Notes: a model not told the origin generated them from the sequence alone. DNA of 64,000 bases from Persicaria tinctoria (GCA_037127255.1 JBANSL010000018.1:22913175-22977174); one strand, 5' to 3'; shown: positions 32,576 through 45,030, numbered from the stretch's first letter. Translations and numbers: made by a program.

Positions 32576-34235
32576 CCCTCAAATTATTCCCAAATGAAAC
32601 AATGAGATTAAGAAAATCGATCAAGCAATCAAACTGGGAAGTGAAAAAAGAGCAGCATGCATAATTGGAATCTCAATATACCATTCCAATGAAACATTGT
32701 GAATGGTGGAGAGATTTTTTATTTTCTTTAAAAGCAAAATTAAGCATGGTTTCAAAACCCAAGGACCTAGCTATATGTGGAGACTAGAGCACTTTGAGTT
32801 TGATTGCACTATTCAATATTTAACATGAAGGAGACAACTAAGATAATGAGAGGTGGGGGCAAAACAAAATCATACTATATTATTGGGATCAGTGGGAGCA
32901 TCTATACATCTATATATAGTTGACTGGTCAGAGTTTTAATTTGGTGATCATTCCCTAAAGGACAAAACAACAAGAATATATACATATAAGTGAGATGTGC
33001 AAGAAAATGAAATTAAATGATAGGGACATAGATATTGTATACTTCTGTATTGGAATTTAAAGTGCAAATTAAATAGACCTAACATGATACGGAGTAGATT
33101 TTTTGTAGCCATGCAAGATATGATTGTAAATAGAGCTAGCTACAACTTACAACAACTTCAAATTAATTATATATATAGGCTGGTATCATATATATATACT
33201 TGTTAGTTTAGTTTATCATAAATTGGCCTTTTGGGCAATAAAAAGCTTGGTTTTTGGAAGATTTAATTTCAAAATTTTGGATTTTTGGTTGATATCTTAG
33301 AATTATAATTAATTAATGAGGTGACTTTTATTATCATCTTTAGTCATTTTGTTAAGTTTTATTTGTATTTGTATATAGTTTAGTAATTAGAAGGGTTATT
33401 TACTTTCAAGTTTCAATTCTGATATACCATGTTATTGATGAATGGGAAAATGGATAGTCGGTAAGAATCTCTATAAATAGTCGTCAATCCAAAGACATGA
33501 AATCTAACAATTACACCATGTAAAATTTTCAAAAAAAAAAAAAGAAGTATGTCGCATTCTTATTTATATATATTACACAAGACAATCAAGTACAATAATC
33601 AACACATGAAAATTGCAATAGCTTGATACAACTCCTTCATTGTTGAAACCGATAAAGGTAAAAAAAAATTTAAAAAAACTATATAAGATCTCACCAGCCA
33701 AATATATTCAAAATATGCATAGAAAACTTTTGAAGGGTGAAATTTTGTTAATGAAATTATATTTTATAGCTATAAAGTACATAATGTTTGTTTGTTGGAT
33801 TCAACAATCTTGATAGTGATATGATTATGTATAGAAAATACAAAAGAGTAGACATGGGGAAGTGAACCCACAACAAATGAAGATATGGACTAATAGAAGA
33901 AGGTAGCATGGGATTGGTAAGCACAAAGCAAAAAGCATACAATATGACATCCTCTTCTATGAAGCAAAGAATCTTCACATTCCCTATCTTCATTCTCCCA
34001 CATGGCTACTAGTGTTCTCCCAATGCTTTTAAGCCACCTACTCTCTCAATCACCCCACACGTTGGCAAAGTTTATAATTTAATAATTAATACCTTAATTT
34101 TTATACAACCTATATAAAACATGATCCTACAAAACATAAATTGTCATTATATATGATTTTTGCATTTCAAGGTTAATTAAAAAAAGTATGAAATATGGAT
34201 AATGTTTGTTATTTCAACCACATTTGCTATGCCAA
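32576..34235. other. Intergenic, no gene seen
   Basis: AT-rich with poly(A/T) and TA runs. No coding, tRNA or transposon-end signal I could support. Confidence 0.4.
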
Positions 34236-34513
34236 AATAGTTATATATATTGAATTTTTTTTTTCAAAATATTCGCAAAACAATAACTATTTACAATAAT
34301 ATTCACACATTTAAAACATTTACGAAAATGTTCATTTTTTGCAGGGTTCACATAGAAACATGGTCCATGTATTTCTTTTTCAATTCACTTCAGTTAACAT
34401 TTGTGAATGAAACGCAGTTTAAGACCGTATTTCTCTATGAACCTGCAAAAAATGAATATTATTATAAATAATTATTTTTAGTGAATATTTTGAAAAAAAA
34501 AATTATATATATT
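34236..34513. mobile_element. Foldback MITE, ~110-bp arms
   Basis: The left arm TTTTTTTTTTCAAAATATTC, then CATTTTTTGCAGGGTTCACA, matches the inverted right arm TTTTTTTTTTCAAAATATTC, then CATTTTTTGCAGGTTCATAG, with small indels. Only about 60 bp separates the arms. Noncoding. Confidence 0.7.
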
Positions 34514-35149
34514 AGCACCCAATATCAAATTCACTTGTAAATGTAAAAAATAATAATTAATTTACTCTTTTCATATTTCTTCAATGTAGAATAAACTTTT
34601 CATTTATATTCAAGAGCTCGGGGTTTGAATTTCTGCGCTCCCTTCATTCCCTTGCTATTTATGTAATCACATTTTCAATGTACACAAATGATGAAAATCT
34701 TACCCAATATATTAAAAAAATAAAATTTTAAATTTCATAATATGTAATATATTTTTATTTATAGGCTGGCGTGGAGCAGCTACGCAAAAAAGCCAAGTTC
34801 ACACATAAGAGTGGTTATAAACAATTAAACATAGTGGATTTTTGGGTGACTATATCTTTGACAAAATGACAATAAAATTTCACTAAATAGTAAATAGGGT
34901 TTGAATCCTTAAAGAAACGAACACACCAATAGCTATTGAGGGAGGTGGGTCCTACATGTTTGCACTATGGTCTATTGCTATGATTACCTTATACACCGTA
35001 TAAGACAAATAGATCCCTTTTTCATTAGTGATTTGGCGTAATGTGTTTGTTGTTTTTATAGAAGCTTATTATAAGTTATATTATATGCAGGTTGATTGTG
35101 AAGTAATTCGATCAACTTAATCTAGAAAGAGTGACCATTTTAATGATAC
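34514..35149. other. Intergenic, no gene seen
   Basis: AT-rich, no supportable gene. A box-B-like word (GGGGTTTGAATTTC) occurs near 34620 without the rest of a SINE. Confidence 0.35.
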
Positions 35150-35610
35150 CAATATGTCAAAGAAGTCTTATTGGTACAATTTTGTTTGTAGATAGCTTCA
35201 TTTTAATTTGATACTATAATTATCAACGTTTGAAAAGTAAACACATGTTTTTCACTTTAAATATATTTTAATAAATCGCGACAGTTTCATAACTTACTCT
35301 TTTTTGTGAAGGCAGTTTGATAATGTACTTAACTTGATAGTTCGATGCTATAATTTAGCTCGAGAGTCTCAAAATGAGATGTTATAATACTCAATTTAAC
35401 AATTAGGTAAAAAATATATATGCATGGTTAAAGTTTTTATATCTAGTTACACATCGTTACATGTTAATAAAATAACAAGTTAATTACATATTGACTCATT
35501 ATGTATATTCAAAAGTTGTCTGTTTAGCTAAAACAATGTCTCGTAAACTAAACGATAGCGCTAGATCGACAATGAATTGTGCCCCATCTAATAAAATACT
35601 GGCTCTACCA
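35150..35610. mobile_element. Diverged relative of hAT copies 1 and 2
   Basis: Collinear landmarks shared with 1784-2344: GATAGCTTCATTTT, CGTTTGAAAA...CACTTTAA, GCTCGAGAG...TC, TATATCTAGTTA, CATGTTAATAA, then CCCCATCTAATAAAATACTGGCTC near the right end. Much of the primary sequence has drifted and both TIRs are degraded. Possible duplication TACCAAT on each side. Confidence 0.5.
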
Positions 35611-35974
35611 ATGAGTGGGCAAAAATGGGTTTATCAAACAGACACCTAATCATATTATATTTAAAACGTGTGTCGTTTATAATTGTTTAGATGAAGATTC
35701 ACAAAGAGGTAAAAGTCTCATATTACTGTGATGAATTCATTTGGGTCAGCTGACAGGGGTGGTTTAAATATAGATGAAGGCCCAAAGTTAACCATAAACA
35801 TATGCGTTGCCGTTTTATTAATCAGGCCCATATAAGACAAGTTACTGGGCTCATTAACCGGGCCCAATTTTGTCTCTTGCAAACATCAAAACGTTGAATA
35901 CTTGAATGTGAGAAAGCATCCTCAATAAATGAACTTGGTAAGTTAACCTAACCTTGAATCAAATTTCAAAATCG

Positions 35975-36155
35975 AATATGAGAGGTCCCGGGTTCGATCT
36001 ATGTCTTTGTTCTTTATCTTGGGTGAAAATATCAAAGTTTATATTTCTTCTTACCATTAGGTTTAGGCAGTTGGCACAAGCCGATTTGTCTAGCGTGAGT
36101 CACGTGCATGGGGTTTACGTGTTATCCTCGATATAAAAAAAAATGAAAAATTGAA
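35975..36155 (+). mobile_element. Probable tRNA-derived SINE, third family
   Basis: ATGAGAGGTCCCGGGTTCGA is a strong box B. The body contains TTAGGCAGTTGGCACAAGCC and ends CCTCGATATAAAAAAAAA. An AAAATCGAATAT (left) versus AAAATTGAATAT (right) pair may be the target duplication, which would start the insert near 35980 and truncate its head. Confidence 0.45.
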
Positions 36156-36203
36156 TATTACAATTCATGTTGAAATAGAACATTCAATGCCTTGAAAGTT
36201 ATA

Positions 36204-36310
36204 AGGCCTCGTTTGGTATGAATGCTGGAATCGGAATAGAATCAGAAAATAGTAATGACTCATTATTGGAGCTGGTTGTTTGGTATGCTCTCGGAATAAA
36301 CCATTCCTGA

Positions 36311-36377
<67 letters not shown>

Positions 36378-37326
36378 TTAAAAAAGTGATAAAGGTTATA
36401 ATATTAATATATTATTGTTATTATTAAAATAAATAAAAAATAATATAATATATATTAAATAATAAAATATTGATAATAATAATATAAATATAATATAATA
36501 AAACTAATATATATAAAATTATAAAATTTTGATAAAAAATAAAGTATTGATATTAATAATAATATAAGTATAAATATAATAAAATGCTGATAAAAATAAA
36601 AATAAAAATATATTATTATTATTAAAAATAAAAATTAATATAATATATCAAATAATAAAATATTTATAAAAAATAATAATATTAATAGAAATATATTATT
36701 ATTTTTAAAAATAAAAATATAATATAATATATATTAAATAATAAATTATTGATAATAATAATATAAGTATAAATATAATAAAATTCTGATAAATATAATA
36801 ATATTAATAGAAATATATTATTATTATTATTATTAAAAATAAAAATAATATTATATATTAAATAATAAAATATTGATAATAATAAAAAAAAGTATAAATA
36901 TAATATAATATAATTAATAATAATATAAAATAATAAAATGTAGATAAAAATAATATTATTAATAGAAATATATTATTATTATTAAAAATAATAATATAAT
37001 ATATTAAATAATAAAGTATTTATAATAATAATATAAGTATAAATATAACATAATATAATTAATAATAATAATAACAATAATATAAGGTGGTGGCGAGGGG
37101 AGGGATTAGACAATGCTGCAAGAGGGTGATGGTTGCGTTGTGGGAAATTGGGAATGAACCATTCCCTACCTTTTAGGAAGAAATGAAATCAGCCATGAAA
37201 AGGGTAATGGTTGATTATCGGTAATCCTTCCGATTACCAATTTTCATCCTACCAAATAAGAAAAGTGAGAATCATCCATTCCCATTACCCTTTTTTATTA
37301 CCAGTAATGCATACCAAACAAGCCCT
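36204..37326. mobile_element. hAT-type non-autonomous element filled with AT-rich tandem repeats
   Basis: Ends AGGCCTCGTTTGGTATG and inverted AGGGCTTGTTTGGTATGC. An 8-bp duplication AAGTTATA (36196-36203) and AAGTTACA (37327-37334), one mismatch. Between about 36313 and 37080 it consists of an (AAT)n run and then a degenerate array built from ATATTATTATTATTAAAAAT and AATAATATAAGTATAAATAT. GC-richer unique sequence remains at each edge. Confidence 0.75.
36313..36376 (+). repeat. (AAT)n microsatellite
   Basis: About twenty uninterrupted AAT units within the hAT-type element. Confidence 0.95.
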
Positions 37327-37334
37327 AAGTTACA

Positions 37335-38394
37335 ATTGTCACAGTGGTTAGTAGAGCTTTTAATCATTTAATACTTTACAATCCTTGTGTTAACTACTAT
37401 AAGTTTTACATGATTGTTTTTAGTGTGTTGTTAGGAGAGGAGAGGTTTTTATACATGGATTGAAATGAATTGGATTATTGATAGATGTAACTATTTCATC
37501 ACCCGACTCAGTATCTGACCCACTTATCGTCCGTTGGTTGAGGATGAATTGAGTGAACTATGTAAGTGGGCAATTTCGTGCATGCGTTCAGTGTAACTTT
37601 CAAAATAAAAATAAAACAACATAAAAAATAAATTCAACCTTAAAGCATCCTTCAACAAGAAACATTATTTTAATGTATTAAACAAGTGCAATGCCGTGCG
37701 GTTCATAAAATATTATATATTTTTATTATACATGATTTTCTAAGGGCACCGCTGGTTTTTACTTGATATACTGCTAAACTCTACAACTTGTTGTGGACTA
37801 ATTCTGCAATAGGTTACGAAGACTATTGTTAGGTGCGCTAAAAATTCAAGACCAACAAAATGTTTAAAAGGAGAATTTTGCAACCAGTTGCAGAGTTTCC
37901 TTCATATTATTAAAAAAAAAGGACAAAACACAACCGCAACAAGTTGCGATTGTGTTTTTGTCTTAGTGGTGTATTTATCATACATGTTTTCTAATGTGGA
38001 TTGTTTAAACAATTTTTTTAATCTTTTTTTATTACAAGGAAAAGAATTATGACACGACATCGTTTATGCAAATAACTATATCCTAGAGTGTCCTTATGGA
38101 CGAGAACGCGCAGTTTTTTATCACCCAACAAATCATCGTCGGTAGGGTATGTCATACACCATGTACACGCCCCGATCAACGACAACATTAGAGTCCCTGA
38201 AAATATTAATCTTTTTATTCATTAAAGATGTTGTTACAAAAAAAAAATTATAATGTTTAATATTTGCAACAAATAAAAAATAACAGATTATTTTTTTATA
38301 CAGGCTCATGTTTCCTTATCTCCCAACAACGACATAATCTACCTCAAATTCGATATCTTTCTAGTTTGGTAATTTTAATCCACAACTAATATCA
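37335..38394. other. Intergenic, no gene seen
   Basis: 37.74-37.98 kb has MITE-like character (AAGGGCACCGCTGG, CAACAAGTTGCG) but I could not pair its ends. No coding signal. Confidence 0.35.
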
Positions 38395-40430
38395 TTTTTT
38401 TATAAGAAAAAATCCGGCTGGCTGAGGCCTAGCCGATTGCATTCTTTCGGATGAGGTCTAAGAAACATGTGTTTATTGCTAACACTTGCCCCTGCACCGA
38501 GGGTTAAAATGTGCAACCTTATTTGCCACTTTGTTTTCATTACGGAGCACATGTGAGAAGGATAGTTCATGAAATTGTTGAATGTTTTGATCTCTGTCAT
38601 AATCAATTCAATTTCTTATGGACATTTCCCTTTGTGAGGCAAGTGATGTTTAATGATATGTGAATCCCCTTTGATCTCAAGGTTTCTGATATGAAGTTCT
38701 CTCGCTTTTGCCAAGCCTACTCGTAATGCGAGCACTTCCGATATAAGCGGGATTTAGTTTCCTATATGCTTATACCCAAATGTGATAGGCTTCCCTTCCC
38801 AATCTTGGGAAATATACCCAGTGGTACTTCGATCTGGTACTTCGATATGTGATCGTGGACGAACCATCAAAATTTAGTTTCATAAACCCAACTCTGGGTT
38901 TTCTCCCTTTTACTTCTGGTTTGTTAATCTTCTGGATGGGTTTTTTGCAAGGCAACATTCAATAAACAAATGCGTTTTGTCCTCAAAATGATAGTTTTTA
39001 CAAGGGTTGGGAATAGGGACTCCCCTTTGAAATAGTCAAGCTTTCGTTGGAAGTCCGTTTTGGCATATCTTGCATAAAAATAAATAAATTTTGGGGGATA
39101 TTTAGTTTCCATATCAATGTATTAGGATCTTTTGTTCTATTGTCAGGATTAGTGACGAGTTTCATTGCACTTGTCATTATCAACCAGCTTTCTCTATCCG
39201 ACCACCAAAATAATTTGTCTAGGAATGGTGAGATAAGTGGTGGAATACCCGTTATTTCCTTCATAATTATTTTATCGAAAGATTGATTTGGTTTTCCACC
39301 CACCATTTCCCATTCATAATATAGTCACTTACCTTGATTTTGGTAAATAGAGAGCGACCATCCGGGGTTCGATCAGGGACCTTTGGGCAGTACTCGCAGG
39401 TCCTTTCCGAGTCTCCGACTGAACCATTCCGGAATGGTTAATATATTCACTTACCTTTTGGTTAATGTTAGCGTCCTACGATGGACTTATTTTTTCTGTA
39501 ACAGGGGTTGTCGATATCCAATTATTTGTCTAGAAGTATATTAAATTCCCATCTCCTAAAGACAAGTCTAAGCCATTTTTTAATTTGCTTAGGAGTGGGC
39601 ATATATTTCATCATTGCCATGAAACATCCTTTTTGTGTATTGAAGGAGCTCTATATCTTTCAAGTACCTGAACCTTATTAGTTTTATCCAGGAGTTTTCC
39701 GGTTTAGCAAGGATTATTCACAATAGTTTTAGTTGTAGAGCTTTTTTCATGTTTTTTGATTTCCGAATTCAAATTCCACCTTTACCTTTTGGTGTATAGA
39801 TTCTATCCTAACTAATTAGCGGTCCATATTGAAGATCGTTATTCTAGAAAAAAAAAGTTTTATTAATTTGGCCTAGCTCTTTGTGGATATTTGATGGAGG
39901 TATGAAGCTTTGCACTATGTAGAGAGGCTTTGATGATAGGTTTGAGTTTATTAGGACCAATCTCCCTTGTCGGAAGAGGGCATTTGCTCTCCATTTTGAA
40001 AGTGGCTCTTTGAATTTGCACACTACTCCCTCAAAGGTTTCTCTGTTTACTTTTCCGTTGATTATAGGGCATCCTAAATAATAATTTAACAACCTTGTGT
40101 GGGGAGTTTGTAAACTTCACTCCAGTTCTTGTATTCTAGCTTTTGCACACCTATTATTGTTTGAAAAGATGATTTATGAAAATGTACCTTTTGCCCCAAA
40201 AATTTACAATATTCATCAATTATTTTCCTGGTATTTTCACTTGATGTAGATGTTGCTTTCACAAAGATCAGGATCTCATATGCTGCAAAGGTAAGGAATG
40301 ACACATAAGGTATGTTTCCTACCGAATCTAAATATGATATTCCTGCCATCATCGAGGCCTCATTTTGCAGTTTTCTAGCTAATATTTCTGGTCCCAAGAT
40401 GAAGATGAATAGTGATAATGGACCTCCTTG
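38395..40430 (-). mobile_element. LINE, copy C (RT to 3' end, decayed)
   Basis: The minus strand, from 40430 down, reads QGGPLSLFIFILGPEILARK and VSFLTFAAYEILIFVKATS (the RT catalytic box, normally (F/Y)ADD, now FAAY), CKFLGQKVHFHKSS, LGCPIINGKVNRETFEGV, then FWWSDRESWLIMTSAMKLV and IWKLNIPQNLFIFMQDMPKR (zf-RVT), then MKLNFDGSS (RNase H start) and a degraded C-terminus. A T-run at 38395-38401 marks the poly(A) end. Multiple stops and frame changes. A SINE is inserted at 39336-39442. The 5' end abuts LINE copy D. Confidence 0.8.
39336..39442 (-). mobile_element. tRNA-derived SINE, family 1, copy C, inside a LINE
   Basis: The minus strand reads CCGGAATGGTTCAGTCGGAG (box A), AAAGGTCCCTGATCGAACCC (box B) and CTCTCTATTTACCAAAATCA (tail). 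A 15-bp target duplication ATAGTCACTTACCTT (39321-39335) and ATATTCACTTACCTT (39443-39457), one mismatch, lies within LINE copy C. Confidence 0.8.
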
Positions 40431-41590
40431 TTTTTTTTTATTAGGAAAGGATTCGGACGAGAAGGCTCTACCCGACAGCATCCTTGCGGATGAGGTCTAG
40501 AAGACCTGAATCGTTGTGAATATCGACTCCCCGGGCAGAGTGGCAAATGTGTGCAACCTTATCAGCCACTCTATTATCCAAACGGGGCACATGAAAGAAA
40601 GAGACTTCTTTCAAAGTCGATAGAAGAAGTTGTACATCAGATAAAATTAGTTCAATTTCCCAAGGGCATTTAGTTTTTCTGTTTAAGTGGTCAATGATTA
40701 TACTAGAGTCGCCTTCGATGTGGATTTTTTCAACATGTAGTTGAAGAACATGTTGGATTCCCATTTTAAGAGCAAGAGCTTCCGCTTTGAGAGGGTTTTG
40801 TTTACCAAGCTTTTGATAACAGAACCGTATTGGTTGACCTTTCCAGTCACGGATTATGGCGGCCGCCGTACTTTCTTTGTTTATTAGCGTTGATCCATCG
40901 AAATTTAGCTTAAGCGTGCCCCTTGGTGGTTTACGCCACTCAATCCTTCTTTGGTTCTTTTTCCTTTTCGGGGGGTTGGAGTTATGTGGGACTTTGGGAA
41001 ATTCCTCATCTAGGTCAATCTCTAAACAAGCAATTTTCCTCCAGTTATCTATATGGGATTTGATTATGCGTAAAACTGTGTCCTTCTGCGGAAGGGGTTC
41101 CTGCCGAAACAAATGATTGTTCCGAATATACCAGATCGTCCACCAAGAAAAGGCAAGCATCTCCTTGGCAGAAGAACTGAGATCGTTCCCAATGGACGAC
41201 AGGACAGGTTTAATGTCGCGTGACTGAACTATCAAGCTTGTAATAGTTGATTGTACCCGAGACGGGAATTGGTATATAGAACGTACAAAGGGGCATTGAA
41301 GCAGGAGGTGGACCTCATCTTCCACCGCACCGTTGCATAGACTACACGTGGAAGGGATAGAGGCACCCCTACAGGAAAGCCTAGAAGCAGTGGGAGTCCA
41401 TCATGAGAAACCTTCCAAAGGAAATTTTTAACCTTAGGTGGAATGTTCACCTTCCATATCCAGACGTTGTTGTCTAAGTGCAGGGATGATTGAGCTGTCA
41501 TTAATTTGTATGTGCTTGTAGTGGAAAACCACCCCTCTCGATTAGGCCACCAGTAGAGTCGATCCTCAAAATGAGAAGGTAACAAAATAA
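40431..41590 (-). mobile_element. 5'-truncated LINE, copy D
   Basis: The minus strand from 41585 reads FEDRLYWWPNREGWFSTTST and VWIWKVNIPPKVKNFLWKVS (zf-RVT). After a frame change near 41320 it reads AFSWWTIWYIRNNHLFRQE, RGTLKLNFDGSTLINKEST (first Asp), NPLKAEALALKMGIQHV (Glu), IHIEGDSSIIIDHLNRKT (Asp) and NRVADKVAHICHSARG, ending LLDLIRKDAVG. The 3' end is CCGAATCCTTTCCTAATAAA plus poly(A) (T-run 40431-40439). Same family as copies A and C. The RNase H frame is open for 285 codons, so this copy is younger than C. Confidence 0.85.
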
Positions 41591-41656
41591 AAACCTTAAA
41601 ATTGATTTATTTTTTGGTGGAACCAATTTTGTTGATTCTCATTTGACTGTGGCAGA

Positions 41657-41949
41657 CTAGTTGGACCTTGCTGGCCTTTTGGGCCAAAACTCTTATCCTA
41701 AATTACTGGGCTGCCCCCCTTTCTTTCTCCTTTTCACCTCCTCCGTTCCTCTCTTTCTCCCTTCTCTCCAGTCTCCACCGACGCCGCCTTCACTAGCCAG
41801 TCCGCTCTCACCGCCCACCGCCCACCGGCCCCGCCGTCGATCACCGAGCGGCCTCTCTCTGCCGCCCCGATCTCCTAAACCCAACAGCACAGTCCCTAGC
41901 CCTTCTAATATCAAAAATCCCTAATTTCCCCCTTATTCTTCAAATTTGT
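41657..41949 (+). promoter_or_regulatory. Leader exon and proximal promoter of Myb-like gene copy 1
   Basis: A CT-rich leader ends CTTCAAATTTGTG before a GTAAGT donor at 41950. The leader intron ends TTGAAATTAG just before GGTTATGTGATGAAG. No clear TATA box. GCCC-rich words around 41.66-41.70 kb may be the core promoter. The open frame through this leader is Pro/Ser-rich and overlaps the splice site, so I do not treat it as a protein. Confidence 0.5.
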
Positions 41950-42226
41950 GGTAAGTCTCTACTCTCTGTTCCCTTTTACTTTGTTATTTCCTTCTCAATT
42001 GATGTTATTGTTGATGATTTGAGAATTCGAATTTCTAGGGACTAGGGTTTAATGTATACGAAGGGAATTTCGGGATCTGTGAAGTATTTATGAGTTAAGG
42101 CGACTGAAAATATCCCATTAGAATTATGAATAAGCGATTAAGGTTCGAATTATTGTCTGAGATTAGCTATTGATTGGAATTTCGGTTTTATGTATATTTT
42201 GTGTGTTTTGAAATTAGGGTTATGTG

Positions 42227-44367
42227 ATGAAGACACATAAGAAAAGAGAAGGTGGAGATGCCGAGGGTGATCAGAACTTGACAGTTGCGGATGTTGAACA
42301 GAGTTACAGAAAAAAGGAGAAGAAGTCGAAGAAGAAGATTGTACCTGTGATGGCTTGCAATATTGAGGTTGAGGAAGATGGAAATGAAATGGATGATAAT
42401 GAGGAGATGGAGGAGGATGAGAGGAAGGATGAGAAGTTGGAAAGGAAAGTTAAGACATCCGATGTAATGATATATGATGAGAAGGAAAGAAAGGAAGAAA
42501 ACAAGAAGAAGAAGAAGAAGGGGGGAAAGCGGGATCAGATGATGTTGTCAGATGATAAGGCGACGAAGCCGGTGAAGAAGAAGAAGAAACGGATTGGTGA
42601 TGTTGAAGTAGAACGAAATCAGTCAAGGAGTGATGACATGAAAGCTGATGATGAGGTGGATAAGGGAGAGAAGGGGAAAAAGAGGAAGAGGAAGGAAAAA
42701 GAAAGGAAGGGTGACAAGGCAGTTCACGAAGAGCAAAACACGATGAATGATGCGAACGAGAAAAAGAAGGGAAAGAAGGATCAGATGATGGTGTTGGATG
42801 ATAAGGAGACTAAGGATGAAATAATATCAGAACATGCAAGGTGAATAAATCCTCACTAAATGCTTCTTTCATGATAGTTGATAAATTATAACACCTCATT
42901 TTGTATATAGTTCCCATGGTGTAATACCTGTCATTGAACTTACAGGGATTGCATTGCGTTCTTATTCGAAGGCTAATCCTTCATAGAACATTTTTTGTTT
43001 TAATGCTTTTAGATATTCGATTTGTTTGACAACGTTCTTGTTGTTGAAGTTCTTAGCTCTATTAATGTTATTACGTATGTGCCAGGGGTACATTTTCAGC
43101 ACCAGTTGCACCTGTGACACAGACGTCTGTTCAATCTACTGTATTGGGTAAAAAGGAGAATGAAATGGAAGGTGTTAAAGCTGGTAACAAGGATAAGAAG
43201 AGGAGGAAGGAGAAAGAAACAAAGGATGATACGGTTGCTGGTCACGAAGAGCTGAAAAAGGTGAAGGAGAAAAAAAAGAAAAAGAAGGAAAAGGAAGCTG
43301 ATAAGGCTGAAAGCCCGGAGGTGAAGCGAGATGAAATGCAGAAATCCAAAAAGAGGGCTAATGCTGCAGACTCTTCAGAACCTGTGATTCCTAAACGTCG
43401 ATCAAAAAAGGTGAAGTTTTTAGATGAGGTGACAGTTTTTAATCCCCCCGATGAGCACAAGAAGGTGAAATCCAAATCGAAGACTAGGTCACATAATGAC
43501 GAAGAGTGCAAGAAAATGCTAGGCAAGCGGTTCACGAAAGAAGAAGATGAATTAATTGTAAAGGCTGTTAATGGTTATGTAGAAGCAAAGGAGCTGGGCG
43601 AAGAGGGTCTGAGTATGGTTCTCCGTTGTAGTGCTCATCCTGAAGTTAAAGGTTGTTGGAAAGAGATAAGGAAAGCCTTACCCTGGAGGGAACAAGAAAG
43701 CATTTATAATCGGGCTCACTCCTTGTTAGAACGAGGGGATAGTACCTGGACACCAGAGGATGTGGAACTTGTTATGGAGTCCTATAAGAAACACGGTGCG
43801 GACTGGAAAGCAGTTGCAGAGGAACTGGGGAAGTTCAGGATTCATGTTAAGGATGCATTTCGCAGATACAATGTAGCCAATCGGAAGAAAGGGCATTGGT
43901 CGCAAGATGAGTACCAAACCTTATTTGAATTGGTGAATAAAGATCTGCAGATGAAGGTTTTTGAGGAGAAAAGATCAAAGTACGGCATGCTGAAGGATGA
44001 CATAAGCTGGGAAGCAATTAGTGAAACCTTAGGCACTCGACCCCAAGCAACTTGTGTCCAAAAGTGGTACAGTCAGCTTAGATCCTCTATGGTGGCTGAA
44101 GGCGAATGGGCTGACGTTGATGATTATTGGCTGCTGATGGAGCTAGTTGAACTCGATGCTAGCTGTGAAGAGGAAGTGGAATGGGATTTTCTCCTTGAAC
44201 ACAGGTCAGGTGACATTTGCCGTAAGCGTTGGAAGCAGATGACTCATCACCTTGGCGAGCATGGGAATAAATCTTTTTCTGAGCAAGTTGAAGTTCTTTC
44301 AAACAGATACTGCCCAGAATTGCTAGAAACCAGAGAGAAATTGGATGCCAGACCAATTGTTGATTGA
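42227..44367 (+). CDS. Lysine-rich multi-Myb/SANT protein, REB1/TTF1-like, copy 1 (intact)
   Basis: Two coding exons, 42227-42840 and 43086-44367, phase 2 GT-AG intron, 631 aa. Residues 1-350 are low complexity, alternating KKKKK and acidic runs, as in nucleolar proteins. From about residue 350 there are Myb/SANT-like repeats: GKRFTKEEDELIVKAVNGYV (about 351-415), WTPEDVELVMESYKKHG (about 425-470), GHWSQDEYQTLFELVNKDL (about 474-535) and GEWADVDDYWLLMELVELD (about 545-595), with Trp-spaced helices and CRKRW in the last. This layout matches the eukaryotic RNA polymerase I terminator/replication-fork-barrier factors (yeast Reb1, animal TTF-1/DMTF1) and their plant homologues, so DNA binding in the nucleolus is the likely role. 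The ATG at 42227 is chosen because an upstream ATG (42222) stops at once. It is the only undamaged member of the four copies here. Confidence 0.85.
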
Positions 44368-45030
44368 TTTTTAATCGCTTCTCCGACCATTATTGTTCAG
44401 ATCTTCAGTCCTGTGCCATACCACCTGACTAAGCGGATACAGAAAGGACTACCTTCTCAGTTCACAGGAATCTCGCAAAGGTAACATCTTTAACCGAGAA
44501 ATGTTAGATTATGTGCCATCAAGAACAGATAATATATAATATTCTTCTATAAAAAAACGAATAGATAATATATGATTGAAATGTAATCACTTTTAGCTAA
44601 TCCAACCCAGATTTTGCGATGCTTGTGTTGGTGTGGAAGGCAGCGATGGTGAGAGCAGTGATGACTGTGATCTTACCATTTGGAAGTTTTGTTTGGATCA
44701 GTTGAATCTTTGTTGTGGTAGATTATTAGATCATATAACTTGATTGTTTATGAAAGTAAAGAAAATTGGACTTTTTGAGTCTAAAGAAGTAATGCCCTCG
44801 AGTGTAGCAAATTTAAGGAGTGTTGAATAGTGTTTTAGTTTCTATCATTCAACTTTGCAAGGTGTGATTGTCATTTGATTTTCGATATGTTCTTGTTAAA
44901 ATCTGTCAGGAATTATTCCATTATAAATGGAACTAAACTGGCACTTTTTTCCTTTTTGCATCAGTTGCTTCACTTTGCTGTTAGGATAAATGTTTGATTG
45001 GATCGATCGATCAATCTCATGAAGGTTGGT
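44368..45030. other. 3' flank of Myb-like copy 1
   Basis: 3' UTR and intergenic sequence, no additional gene. Confidence 0.4.

Noticed and set aside
38395..41590. LINE copy D inserted within LINE copy C
   Set aside because: No continuation of copy C beyond 41590 and no matching target duplication was found, so the two may simply abut.
41661..41924. Proline/serine-rich protein upstream of Myb copy 1
   Set aside because: The open frame lies in the CT-rich leader, has no domain, and crosses toward the leader intron donor at 41950.
42304..42504. Serine/phenylalanine-rich minus-strand ORFs opposite the Myb genes
   Set aside because: They are antisense shadows of lysine codons (AAG/AAA read as CTT/TTT) in the Lys-rich region; the same applies to 43242-43535, 57654-57941 and similar frames.
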